Below, one piece after another: positions 1 to 8,696 of a stretch of DNA of 64,000 nt (its first letter is position 1; each line of letters starts with the position of its first letter). A program made the translations under genes and the position numbers. Source of the stretch: Luteibacter sp. UNC138MFCol5.1 (lineage in GTDB: Bacteria > Pseudomonadota > Gammaproteobacteria > Xanthomonadales > Rhodanobacteraceae); NCBI RefSeq assembly GCF_900110505.1, contig NZ_FODZ01000002.1, positions 57,992-121,991 on the forward strand, read 5' to 3'. The notes beneath the pieces were generated by a model that searched no databases, was not told the DNA's origin, and was given only the letters and a program-made list of their open reading frames with translations.

Positions 1-97
1 TCGCCTCGCCGTGGGCACCGGCGTGCGCCGGTGCGACGGTTGTCGTCATACCGGCGCACGCCGGTATCCACGTCCCCGGTGCATGGTTTTCGCGACC
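1..97. repeat. Palindromic intergenic repeat (CCGGCGTGCGCCGG family)
   Basis: Two short palindromes built around CCGGCGTGCGCCGG and its inverse lie side by side. Positions about 50-97 are nearly the reverse complement of part of the tandem unit at 29105-29157, and a related pair sits at 38264-38388. The short palindromic arms and intergenic position fit a REP-type element. It lies just past the stop codon of the minus-strand cyclase gene. The element may continue beyond the window edge. Confidence 0.75.
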
Positions 98-102
98 GCG
101 CC

Positions 103-3100
103 TCACACCCGCGCGATACGGCTCCGGTTGCGTCCCTCGTTCTTCGCCTGGTACAGCGCCTCGTCCGCACGTCCCAGCAGCGAATGCAGTGATTCGGGTG
201 CGCGCCACATGGCGACGCCGGCGCTCACGGTGATGCGGATGCGGTAGTCGCCGTGGACGATCACCATGGCGCCGAGCGCGTGACGCGCGCGTTCGGTGAT
301 GTCGAGCGCGTGTTCGGCCAGGGCGCCCGGAAGGCAAAGGATGAATTCCTCGCCGCCGAACCGGCCCGCGAGGTCGTCGGCACGGCACATCGAGGAGATC
401 ACGCGCATCGTCTCGCGGATCACCGTGTCGCCCGCCAGATGGCCGTAGGTGTCGTTCACCGCCTTGAAATCGTCGATGTCGATGAGGACCACGCTGAACG
501 GGATGCCGTCGTTGGCGGCCCCCTGGCGCACGCGTTCGGCCTGCTCCAGGAACCGGCGACGGTTGAGCGAGCCGGTGAGTTCGTCCGTGCCCGCCAGGTG
601 GTCGAGGCGCTCGTTCGCGGTCTTCAGGTCGCGGGTCCGGGCATCGACCTGGGCCTGCAACAGCTCGGCGCGGCGGCGCAGGTAGAGCGTGCGCAGCGAC
701 ACCAGCCCGAAGAACACGGCGACGCCGAGCGCTACGCCGAGGAGCAGCGTCCAGGGACTTTCGTACCAGCGCGGCGTGACGACGACGCGCACCGACGTCT
801 CCACCGTGCGCGCGTCGAGGCCGCGCACCGTGGCGCGCAGGCGCAACGTGTAGGTGCCGCTGGGCAGATTCGTGTAGATGGCGCTGGGCGGGATGCCGCG
901 CGGCACCGCGTTCCAGGCGTTGTCGGCCTCGTCCATGCGATAGGCGTAGTGCGTTTCGAGCGGCGCCCGGAAGTCGAGCAGCGCGAAGTCGACGCGCAGG
1001 TTGCGTCCGTCGCCCCCGAGCGTGACGGCATCGCCGTCTCCCGGCACCTGGTCCAGCGGCACGGGACGATCGTTGATCGAGACGTGCGTGATGGCGAGGC
1101 GCGCCGGACCGGCGACCGGCGCCTCCCAGTAAGGACGGATGACGGTCAGGCCGCCGAGGCCGCCGAACATCAGCTCGCCGCCGGGCGCTTCCGCCGCGGC
1201 GCGATGGATGTAGCTTGGAATGCGCAGGCCGTCGCGGATACCGAGATCCGCGACGCGGTGGCTCGCGGCGTCGACCATCGCCACGCCATTGGCCATCGAT
1301 GCCCACACGCGGTCGTCGTGATCGACCAGGAGCGCGTTGATCTTGGTGTTGGTCAGGCCATCGCGAGCGCCGATGACCCCGAAGTGGAACGGCCCACGCG
1401 GCTTGAAGTCGTCGATGTAGGCGATGCCGCCGAAGGTGCCGAGCCACAGGCGGCCGCGCGAATCGAAGGCCATCGAACCCGTGTAATCGTGCGGAAGGCT
1501 CGACGGATTGGCCGGATCGTGGCGCAGGTTCACGAAGCCCTTCTCGCCGTCGTACGCGATGCTGATGCCGCTGATCGTGGCGAACCACCAGGCGTCGGGC
1601 ATGCGCACGATGTGCCGCACCTGATCGCCGACCAGGCTCTTCGGGTCGGCGTCGTCGTGGCGCATCTGCGTCAGCTTGCCCGTGCGCGTCTCGTAGCGGA
1701 ACAGACCGTCGTAGCCGCCGATGAGCAGGTCGTCGCCGTCGCGCTGCATCGACAGGATCAGCCGCCCGTCGAGGCTCGGGATCATCGAGCTGCGCATCTC
1801 GAACGTGTCCGGGTCGATGCGCGATATGCCCTGCGCGCCGGCCCAGATCGAGCCGTCGGGCGCGACCACGAAAGCCTGGACGTCGCGCTCGGCCTGCTCA
1901 CCGCCCAGTTGCAGGTGGCGCATGGTCCCCTTGGCGAGGTCGAGGACGTCGACGCGGCCCATGCCGAGGCCGAGCCAGACGCGACCACGCGGATCGACGA
2001 ACACCGCGTGCACGTTGGCGTTGGAGAGCGTGTGCGACTCCAGCGGCGACGGCAGCACCGAGAACACCTTGCGCCCGTTGGGATCGTAGTGCGCGGCGCC
2101 GAGTTCGGTGGCCACCCAGATGTTGCCCGAGCTGTCCTGGAAGATGTCGCGCGTGATGTCGCCCGGCAACGACGACGGCATGGCGGCGTCGTGGCTCAGC
2201 GTGCGCAACTGGCCCGTGACGGAATCGTACGTGACGACGCCCGCGCCGTCGGTCGCGGCCCAGAGCACGCCTTGCGCCGTTTCGTGGAAGGCCCGCACCG
2301 TGCGCCGGCGCGCGAGCCCGTTCTTGCCGGAGAAGCCGGGCACCAGGTGCCCCTGCCCGCTGGCGTCGATGAAGATCGCGCCCGACTGCCCGGTGCCGAC
2401 CCAGAGGCGCTCGTGGCTACCCTGCAACAGCGCCCAGACCTGGTCGTGGAGAATCTCGTCGACGGCGGAATCGGTGGAGCGGACGCGGGTGAAACGGCCA
2501 CCCGGCTTACGGACGAAGAGCCCGTTGTCCGTGCCGGCCCAGAGGTTGCCGGTCTTGTCCTCGCTGACCACGAAGGTACGCGCGACCATGTCCTTCGCGT
2601 CGCCGTCCTGCATCGACTCGCGGGTGATCTTTCCCGTGGCGAGCTCCAGCCGGTCGACGCCGCTTTCGGTGGCGATCCAGAAGCTGCCTGGCTGACGCGC
2701 CCGGGCGATGGCGAAGATCTTGCCGTTGGAGGTGCCGCCCGGCCCGATCGGATAGACATGGAAACGCATCGATACGGGATCGAAGCGGACGAGGCCGCCC
2801 GCGTTCGTGCCGATCAGCAGGCCGCCGTCCGGCAGCGGCATCAGCGCCCGCACGTAGGAGTCGGGGAGCACGGCGCCGGCGTAGGAGTCGGGCTCCTGGC
2901 CGAACACCTGCATGCGGTAGCCGTCGTAGCGGACGAGGCCGCCGAACGTGCCGATCCAGATCAGGCCTCGCGAGTCCTGCACGATCGCCGTGGTGGTCGA
3001 GTGCGGCAGGCCGTCCGTGACGCCGACCGTATCGAACCAGGCCGACTCGTAGACCGCCCACGGGTCGACACCGACCGGCGACGTCGCCGGCACGGCCGTC

Positions 3101-3210
3101 TGCGCGGACGCGGTGGCGACGAACACGCAGCACAGCCAGCCCAGAAGGGCGACCAGACATGCTCGATGACGCGGAGGACGAGCGGGCCGCGTGAGGCGGT
3201 CAGCCGGCAT
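103..3210 (-). CDS. Periplasmic beta-propeller sensor diguanylate cyclase
   Basis: This is a 1035-residue membrane-bound diguanylate cyclase. An N-terminal signal sequence ending in ASA (about residue 36) is followed by many two-component-regulator propeller repeats (motifs such as GLIWIGTFGGL and VWASMANGV). A Y_Y_Y-type domain (about 720-810), one membrane helix (about 817-840), a short coiled coil and a C-terminal GGDEF domain complete it. The active-site loop is GGEEF near residue 954, and RADD five residues upstream forms an RxxD inhibitory I-site. Known for the family: the propeller senses a periplasmic signal and the GGDEF domain makes c-di-GMP. The ligand cannot be inferred. The start overlaps the upstream GGDEF-EAL gene by 11 bp, which suggests translational coupling. 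Confidence 0.93.
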   Translation of the reverse strand: MPADRLTRPARPPRHRACLVALLGWLCCVFVATASAQTAVPATSPVGVDPWAVYESAWFDTVGVTDGLPHSTTTAIVQDSRGLIWIGTFGGLVRYDGYRMQVFGQEPDSYAGAVLPDSYVRALMPLPDGGLLIGTNAGGLVRFDPVSMRFHVYPIGPGGTSNGKIFAIARARQPGSFWIATESGVDRLELATGKITRESMQDGDAKDMVARTFVVSEDKTGNLWAGTDNGLFVRKPGGRFTRVRSTDSAVDEILHDQVWALLQGSHERLWVGTGQSGAIFIDASGQGHLVPGFSGKNGLARRRTVRAFHETAQGVLWAATDGAGVVTYDSVTGQLRTLSHDAAMPSSLPGDITRDIFQDSSGNIWVATELGAAHYDPNGRKVFSVLPSPLESHTLSNANVHAVFVDPRGRVWLGLGMGRVDVLDLAKGTMRHLQLGGEQAERDVQAFVVAPDGSIWAGAQGISRIDPDTFEMRSSMIPSLDGRLILSMQRDGDDLLIGGYDGLFRYETRTGKLTQMRHDDADPKSLVGDQVRHIVRMPDAWWFATISGISIAYDGEKGFVNLRHDPANPSSLPHDYTGSMAFDSRGRLWLGTFGGIAYIDDFKPRGPFHFGVIGARDGLTNTKINALLVDHDDRVWASMANGVAMVDAASHRVADLGIRDGLRIPSYIHRAAAEAPGGELMFGGLGGLTVIRPYWEAPVAGPARLAITHVSINDRPVPLDQVPGDGDAVTLGGDGRNLRVDFALLDFRAPLETHYAYRMDEADNAWNAVPRGIPPSAIYTNLPSGTYTLRLRATVRGLDARTVETSVRVVVTPRWYESPWTLLLGVALGVAVFFGLVSLRTLYLRRRAELLQAQVDARTRDLKTANERLDHLAGTDELTGSLNRRRFLEQAERVRQGAANDGIPFSVVLIDIDDFKAVNDTYGHLAGDTVIRETMRVISSMCRADDLAGRFGGEEFILCLPGALAEHALDITERARHALGAMVIVHGDYRIRITVSAGVAMWRAPESLHSLLGRADEALYQAKNEGRNRSRIARV

Positions 3211-4747
3211 AGGCCACGGTCGGGTCGAGGTACCGCGTGAACGCGTCGGCGGTCATCGGACGAGCGAAGAAATAGCCCTGGCCGATGTCGCAACCGAGGT
3301 CGCGCAGCCAATCCGCCTGCGCCTCGGTTTCGACGCCCTCGGCGATGGTGCGCATGTTGAGCTTCTTGGCGAGGCCGACGATGGCCTCGGTGATCTCGCG
3401 GTCGGCAAGGTTCAGCGTGCTGCCGCGGACGAACGACTGGTCGATCTTGATCGTGCCGACGGGCAGCTCGCGCAGGTGGCTCAGGTTCCAGTAGCCGGCG
3501 CCGAAGTCGTCGATCAGGAGGTCGAAACCGTGCGAGCGCAGCTTGACCAGCTGGCGCATGGTTTCTTCCGGCTGACGCATCGCCGTGGATTCGGTGAGCT
3601 CGAAGCGGATACGGGTCGGGTCGACGCCGTAGGAGCGCACCGCGCGATGCAGCGTGTCGACGAACGCCGGCCGGCTCAGTTCGTGCATCGAAAGGTTGAT
3701 GGCCACGTAGTCGACGACCGTCCCCGAAGCGTCCCATGCCAGCACCTGGTTGAGCACCGAGCGCAGCACGTATTCGCCGAGCGCGTGGATCAGGCCCGAA
3801 CGCTCGGCGATCGCCACGAAGACGGACGGGGGCACGTCGCCGCGCGTGGGGTGGTGCCAGCGTGCCAGCGCTTCGACGCCGGCAAGGCTACCGTCGCGCA
3901 GGTTGCGCTTGGGCTGGTACTCGACCGAGAGCTGGCCGGCCTGCAGCGCCTCGCGCAGATCGACCGTGAGGGCGAGCCGCTCGCGCGCCAGCTCCAGCAT
4001 CCCTTCTTCGTAGAACCGGAAATCGGCCTTGCCGGTTTCCTTCACCGCGTACATCGCCGCGTCGGCGTTGCGGATCAGGGTCGACGCCTGCTGGCCGTCC
4101 TTCGGGGCGACGGCGACGCCGATGCTCGGGCTGACGGCCACCAGCTGGCCGGAAACGCTTACGGGTTTCGAGACCAGATCGAGCACCTTCCGGCAGACCC
4201 GGACCAGGTTCTCGATGCCGCCGTACGCCTGCACGACCACGACGAACTCGTCGCCGCCGAAGCGGGACACGGTGTCGCGCGCCCGCACGCTGCTGCGCAG
4301 CGACGACGCGACGGCACGCAGGAAGACGTCGCCGGCCTCGTGGCCGAGCGTGTCGTTGATCGACTTGAAGCCGTCCAGATCGATGAACATCACGGCCAGC
4401 GAGTCGCCGTCGGGCGACGCCAGCGCCTGCTCGAGTTCGCGCATGATGAAGGCGCGGTTGGGCAGACCCGTCAGGGTGTCGTGGTAGGCATGGAAGGCCA
4501 GCGCGCGGCTGGCCTGCTCGCGAGGATCCTCGAGGCGGGCATGCAGGCGGCGGCGCTGCCCCAGCAGCCAGCCGATGGCGACGGCTGCGAGGGCGCAGAC
4601 GGCCATCAGGGCGAGGAGCCACCCCAGCCCGGCCCCGCCCGTGCTGAAGGGCGTGCAGGCCGACCCGCCGCCGGCCCCGAACAGGGACCCGCGCGCGCAA
4701 TTCGATGCGGCGATGAAGCCGCTCTCGACGCTACGATGTGTCAGCAC
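3200..4747 (-). CDS. GGDEF-EAL bifunctional c-di-GMP protein
   Basis: This 515-residue protein has one N-terminal membrane helix (about 41-63), a GGDEF domain (GGDEF near residue 162, with RARD I-site five residues before it) and an EAL domain. Visible EAL motifs are VEALARW near 289, ELTES, IDDFGAGY, KIDQSFV and AEGVETE near 468, so both the cyclase and phosphodiesterase sites look intact. Which activity dominates cannot be read from sequence. The GTG start at 4747 is chosen because GGAG lies at good spacing upstream. It is the first gene of a two-gene unit with the propeller cyclase, with an 11-bp overlap. A FliA-like promoter candidate lies about 140 bp upstream. Confidence 0.92.
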   Translation of the reverse strand: MLTHRSVESGFIAASNCARGSLFGAGGGSACTPFSTGGAGLGWLLALMAVCALAAVAIGWLLGQRRRLHARLEDPREQASRALAFHAYHDTLTGLPNRAFIMRELEQALASPDGDSLAVMFIDLDGFKSINDTLGHEAGDVFLRAVASSLRSSVRARDTVSRFGGDEFVVVVQAYGGIENLVRVCRKVLDLVSKPVSVSGQLVAVSPSIGVAVAPKDGQQASTLIRNADAAMYAVKETGKADFRFYEEGMLELARERLALTVDLREALQAGQLSVEYQPKRNLRDGSLAGVEALARWHHPTRGDVPPSVFVAIAERSGLIHALGEYVLRSVLNQVLAWDASGTVVDYVAINLSMHELSRPAFVDTLHRAVRSYGVDPTRIRFELTESTAMRQPEETMRQLVKLRSHGFDLLIDDFGAGYWNLSHLRELPVGTIKIDQSFVRGSTLNLADREITEAIVGLAKKLNMRTIAEGVETEAQADWLRDLGCDIGQGYFFARPMTADAFTRYLDPTVAYAG

Positions 4748-4885
4748 GCCACGCTCCGGCCCGGATCACGGGACACGTTGCCGACCGGCGCGCATGGCGA
4801 CCGACCCGCGGATTCTACGAAATGCCCAAGGGCGACACCGGCAGGCCTGCGATCGGCCCGGACGCTATGCCACTTGTCCCCAGGA

Positions 4886-4913
4886 TTATCGGCCATCACC
4901 GCCCTCGACTTTA
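4886..4913 (-). promoter_or_regulatory. Candidate sigma-28 (FliA) promoter
   Basis: On the minus strand the -10 element is a perfect GCCGATAA (plus positions 4886-4893). It is preceded by TAAAG (TAAA at 4910-4913) with 16 bases between TAAA and the -10 element. The enterobacterial FliA consensus is TAAA-N15-GCCGATAA, so the spacing is one base long. It points at the GGDEF-EAL gene starting at 4747. Confidence 0.45.
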
Positions 4914-4991
4914 GGTCATGCGACGAATTCCGCTGGCGTCTTCACATTTCATGAGACGCCGTCTCCCGTCCCGCATGATGCTGCGTCCGAG

Positions 4992-5029
4992 AAAAAACGC
5001 AATGCGCCGGTCCCGGAACGGCGACCGGC
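4992..5029 (-). terminator. Possible terminator of the S9 peptidase gene
   Basis: Read on the minus strand, the hairpin GCCGGTC...GACCGGC (5006-5029) is followed by a run of six T (4992-4997). Eight bases separate the stem from the T run, so it is not a canonical intrinsic terminator. It lies just after the peptidase stop codon. Confidence 0.3.
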
Positions 5030-5042
5030 CGGGCTGCGTCCT

Positions 5043-7097
5043 TCAGGGTGCTGGCGCCGCGAGGTAGCGATCGAACCAGGCCAGGGCCCGGGCGAGGACG
5101 TCGCGGCGGCTGGCATCGCGGGCGAATCCGTGGCCCTCGCCGGGGTAGACCACGAGCGAGGTGGGCACACCCTGGGCCCGCAGCGCGTGCCAGAACTCGA
5201 ACGACTGCGGCGCCGGAGTCTCGGCGTCGCGCTCGCCGACCACGACGAGGGTCGGCGTCCTGACCTGCTTGATGAAGTTGATCGCCGAGCTCTTGGCGTA
5301 GACGGCCGGATCGTCGTAGACCGAGGCACCGAAATAAGGCTTCATCCACTGGTCGATCAGGTTCTGGCCGTAGTAGCTCTGCCAGTTGGAGATGCCGGCG
5401 CCGGCCACCGCGGCGCGGAAACGCTGCGTCTGCGTCACGCCGAACATCGTCATGAAGCCGCCGTAGCTCCAGCCGGTGAGGCCGAGACGGCGATCGTCGA
5501 CCGGGTGGTTCTTTTCGATGGCGTCGACGCCGGCCAGCACGTCGCGCAGGTCGCCATAGCCGAAATCCTTGCGATTGGCCTGCACGAAGGCCTCACCCTG
5601 CCCGTAGCTGCCGCGCGGGTTGGGCATGAAGACGAAATACCCCAGCGCCGACAGCGGGGCGCCGCCGTAGCCGACGCCTGGCCAGCGCGGGGTCACCGCC
5701 GCCGCGGGGCCACCGTGGATCGAGACGATCATCCCGTAGCGCTTCTTCGGATCGTAGTTGGCGGGATACAGCAGCCAGCCCTGGACGTCCTGCCCCTCGC
5801 TCTTCCACGCGATCGACTCGGCCTTGCCCCACGAGGGCTTCAGTCCGGCGTTGAACGCCGTGACGGCGGCCGGGGCCGCCTGGCCCGACAGGTCGGCGAC
5901 CTGCACCTCGTTCGCCTTATCGAATGAGCTGGCGGCGAACGCCGCCTTCGCCCCGTCGGCGCTCAACGAGAGCGACATCGACAGGCGGCCGTCACCGATC
6001 GTCATCGGCACCTCGAAGAGCGTCGTGGCGGTCGCGGCGCCGCTCGCCGGCAGGTCGTAACGCGAGACCCGGCTGGCGCCCGCCGCGTGTTCGCCGACGA
6101 TCAGGCGATCCGCCGCCGTCCAGGCGAGCCACGCCGGCGTCGTCCGGATGCCCGGCGTGACGTCGACCGGCGCGGCGCCACCGGCGGCAGGTACCGTCCA
6201 GATGTCGCCACCGGTGGAGCCCTGGTCGCTCATCAGGCCGCCGATGAACGCGATGCGTGATCCATCTGGCGAGAAGCGCGGCACCGCGACCTGCAGGTTC
6301 TTCAGGGGACCGGTCAACGCCGTGGTGTCAACGATCGCCGTCGGCTTCCCATTGGCGGTCGCCGGCTGGACGTACAGCTTCGCGATCCACCAGTTGTTGT
6401 CACCGGGCGGCTCGGCGGCGACGTACGCGATCCGCCCGCCGTCGCCGGAGAAGGCGAATTCGTAGACGTGCAGCCCCGCCGGCGTCAGCGTGCGCACGGC
6501 CCCGCCGCCGACGTCGACCGTGGCCACCTGCTGAACTTCGATGCCTTCGACGCCGATCTCGCCCAGCTGCGGCTTCGCGGCTGCCGTGGCGCTCGCGCGG
6601 CGGGTCGCGTTCGGCACGTAGAGGAACCCGAGCGCCTTGCCGTCCGGACGCCACTCGACCCCGTCGACGTAGCCCGTGAGGTGCGTGATGCGTTGCGGGG
6701 GCGCCTTGCCCGCGATGTCGGCGACATGGATGTCGTTCTGCCTGCCCTCTTCCACGCCGGGCGCCTTGCCGGCGCAGTCGGAGAGGAACGCGAGGTGCCG
6801 CGAATCGGGCGCCCAGACGGCGCCGGTCTCGCTGCAGCCCTTGCTGGCGGTGACGCGACGGGCGTTGCGTCCGTCGGCATCGGCCATTTCGAGCACGGGC
6901 TTGCCGTTGGTCTTCACCGTCCAGGCGAGGTGCTTCGCGTCGGGCGAGAGGGAGACGGAGCCGATGCTGCGAACCTTGCCGAGCGATTCGAGGATCGCGG
7001 CGATCCGCGGGTCTTCCTCGGTCTTCGCCGGTGTGTCGGCCTGGGCCACGCCCGCGCATGCCAGCGCGACGGCGGCGACGATCCACTTGGTACGCAT
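5043..7097 (-). CDS. S9 family prolyl-oligopeptidase-type peptidase
   Basis: This is a 684-residue secreted serine peptidase. It starts at MRTKW with a signal peptide ending near AQAD; longer in-frame starts would bury this signal and run through the upstream repeat. An N-terminal beta-propeller of WD40-like repeats precedes an alpha/beta-hydrolase domain. The triad is visible: Ser in GWSYGG, Asp in VGERDAETP and His in GEGHGFA. Family members of this size cleave short peptides as dipeptidyl- or acylaminoacyl-peptidases; the exact specificity is not resolvable here. It probably acts in the periplasm. It stands alone between two intergenic regions, with a GTAG-type repeat upstream of it. Confidence 0.93.
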   Translation of the reverse strand: MRTKWIVAAVALACAGVAQADTPAKTEEDPRIAAILESLGKVRSIGSVSLSPDAKHLAWTVKTNGKPVLEMADADGRNARRVTASKGCSETGAVWAPDSRHLAFLSDCAGKAPGVEEGRQNDIHVADIAGKAPPQRITHLTGYVDGVEWRPDGKALGFLYVPNATRRASATAAAKPQLGEIGVEGIEVQQVATVDVGGGAVRTLTPAGLHVYEFAFSGDGGRIAYVAAEPPGDNNWWIAKLYVQPATANGKPTAIVDTTALTGPLKNLQVAVPRFSPDGSRIAFIGGLMSDQGSTGGDIWTVPAAGGAAPVDVTPGIRTTPAWLAWTAADRLIVGEHAAGASRVSRYDLPASGAATATTLFEVPMTIGDGRLSMSLSLSADGAKAAFAASSFDKANEVQVADLSGQAAPAAVTAFNAGLKPSWGKAESIAWKSEGQDVQGWLLYPANYDPKKRYGMIVSIHGGPAAAVTPRWPGVGYGGAPLSALGYFVFMPNPRGSYGQGEAFVQANRKDFGYGDLRDVLAGVDAIEKNHPVDDRRLGLTGWSYGGFMTMFGVTQTQRFRAAVAGAGISNWQSYYGQNLIDQWMKPYFGASVYDDPAVYAKSSAINFIKQVRTPTLVVVGERDAETPAPQSFEFWHALRAQGVPTSLVVYPGEGHGFARDASRRDVLARALAWFDRYLAAPAP

Positions 7098-7154
7098 CGA
7101 TGGGTCCCGGTCTCTGATGGAAACCCAAAACCTAACACGTACCTGAACGAGGAT

Positions 7155-7259
7155 GTAGGAGCGCGCCCTGCGCGCGACATCTTTCGATGACAGACCACGA
7201 GCTGGCGCCGCAGCTTGCCGGCCGCGCGAAAAGATGTCGCGCGCAGGGCGCGCTCCTAC
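7155..7259. repeat. GTAGGAGCGC-type palindromic repeat (REP/REPIN-like)
   Basis: An outer inverted repeat starts with GTAGGAGCGCGCCCTGCGCG at 7155 and ends with its complement at 7259, separated by a short unrelated centre. Three more loci of this family are at 20887, 42403 and 60982. The terminal GTAG tetranucleotide plus imperfect stem is the hallmark of the SMAG REPs described in Stenotrophomonas maltophilia and of RAYT-mobilised REPINs. It lies between the peptidase and GNAT genes. Confidence 0.85.
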
Positions 7260-7290
7260 CGCCCCGTGACGCGATCGACCATGTGCTGGC

Positions 7291-7581
7291 TCAGGCCAAC
7301 AAGTGCGCGTACTCGGGATTGCGCCGGAACCACGTCGCGGCATAGCTGCACGCGGGCGTGATCTTCCAGTGCTTCGCCTCGGCGGTCTGCACCGCGAACT
7401 TCGTCAGCAGCGCGGCGATGCCGCGGCCCCCGACCGGCGAGGGAACGCCCGTATGGGTGATCACCATCGTCTTGTCCTGCAGCCGGTATCCCACCTCGCA
7501 CTCGTAGCCATCGACGACCGCCCTGAACACCTGGTTCGCCTCGTCGTGGATGATTTCCAGCGGTTTGGCCACGTCGCTCAT
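7291..7581 (-). CDS. Small GNAT-like N-acetyltransferase (YjdJ/COG2388 type)
   Basis: This 96-residue protein has the compact single-domain GNAT form. The acetyl-CoA-binding stretch is SPVGGRGIAALLTKFAV (about 48-64), followed by the family-typical TPACSYAATWFRRNPEY near the C-terminus. Proteins of this group are small predicted acetyltransferases whose substrates are mostly unknown. The start is chosen because GGAGAGAACG immediately precedes the ATG; a longer in-frame reading upstream is antisense to the CorA-type gene. It is divergent from that gene with about 150 bp between them. Confidence 0.85.
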   Translation of the reverse strand: MSDVAKPLEIIHDEANQVFRAVVDGYECEVGYRLQDKTMVITHTGVPSPVGGRGIAALLTKFAVQTAEAKHWKITPACSYAATWFRRNPEYAHLLA

Positions 7582-7731
7582 CGTTCTCTCCGGCATGGGG
7601 TCATGTGCCAAGCATGCGCGTCTCCGGCGGCCGACGCCATCCACGTGGCGCAAACGCCGCGGGCGTAAACTGCCGTACGTTCCGGCCCCGCGGCCGGTGA
7701 TTTCCTGCGAACCGCGAGGCCACGACCGCAC

Positions 7732-8694
7732 GTGCTGACCATCCACGAGCAAGGACAGAGCGGGCCGCCCGCGCCATGGAAGCCGGGCATGGGACGGCCC
7801 GATAAGCCGATCTGGATCGATCTGTTCGATCCGTCGCAGGACGAGCGTGCCTGCGCCGCCCAGATCACCGGCCTCCGCATCCCGGAGCGCGGCGATGTGG
7901 ACAACCTGGCGCTGTCGAGCCGCATCCGCACCGACGACGACGCGATGTACCTGTCCATCCCCTATTTCGCGGACAGCGCGAACGGGCACAAGGCGGCGCC
8001 GGTCGGCATCGTGGTGACGGACCGCGTGCTGATGACGCTGCGCTTCGCGCCCTCCCCCGCCTTCGATCTCGCGAACGAAAGCTGCAACGTGCACCGCTGG
8101 GAATCCAGCGCGGACGTCCTGGCGACGCTCATCGAAGCCATCGTGAACCTCGCCGCCAAGCGGATGGAAGACGTCTCGGCCGACCTGAAGAAGCTTTCCG
8201 ACCGCATCTTCACCCGCGAACGCATCGGCACGCCGGCGCTGCGCAACTGCATGCTCGAGGTCGGCCGCCTCGAGGGCGAGCAGGCGCGCAACCGCTCGTC
8301 GATGCTGGGCGTGCAGCGCATCGTCTCGTTCGTGCGCGCGAAGAAACCCGACTGGATGCCCGACGAGGTGGAGCTGCGGCTGCGCGTCGTCGACCACGAC
8401 CTGCGCACGCTCGACGAGTTCGACGACCAGCTGACGAACAAGCTGCAGTTCCTGCTCGACGCCAGCCTGGGCTTCATCAGCACCGACCAGAACCACGTGA
8501 TGAAGGTGCTCACCGTCACCTCGGTGGCGACGATTCCTCCCGTGATCCTCGCGGGCATCTGGGGCATGAACTTCAAGCGGATGCCCGAGCTCGACTGGAC
8601 GTTCGGCTACCCGCTCGCGCTCGGCGCCATCGCGCTGAGCATCCTGCTGCCCGTGCTGTTCTTCAAATGGCGGGGCTGGCTGTCGGGCGACTGA
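7732..8694 (+). CDS. CorA-family divalent-cation transporter
   Basis: This 320-residue protein has a long cytoplasmic N-terminal domain rich in charged helices, then two C-terminal membrane helices. The first ends in the family signature GIWGMNF (GMN loop near residue 280). CorA and ZntB proteins form homopentameric Mg2+, Co2+ or Zn2+ channels or transporters. The loop after GMN, FKRMPELDW, keeps the acidic residue expected in CorA. The start is a GTG with a weak ribosome site. The stop is only 2 bp before the next gene, so the two are probably co-transcribed. CorA versus ZntB selectivity is not decided. Confidence 0.9.
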   Translation: MLTIHEQGQSGPPAPWKPGMGRPDKPIWIDLFDPSQDERACAAQITGLRIPERGDVDNLALSSRIRTDDDAMYLSIPYFADSANGHKAAPVGIVVTDRVLMTLRFAPSPAFDLANESCNVHRWESSADVLATLIEAIVNLAAKRMEDVSADLKKLSDRIFTRERIGTPALRNCMLEVGRLEGEQARNRSSMLGVQRIVSFVRAKKPDWMPDEVELRLRVVDHDLRTLDEFDDQLTNKLQFLLDASLGFISTDQNHVMKVLTVTSVATIPPVILAGIWGMNFKRMPELDWTFGYPLALGAIALSILLPVLFFKWRGWLSGD

Positions 8695-8696
8695 CC

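Noticed and set aside
253-3240. A 995-codon open frame on the plus strand
   Set aside because: It is antisense to the propeller cyclase. Its product is Arg/Ala/Asp/His-rich with no recognisable domain, as expected for GC-rich shadow frames.
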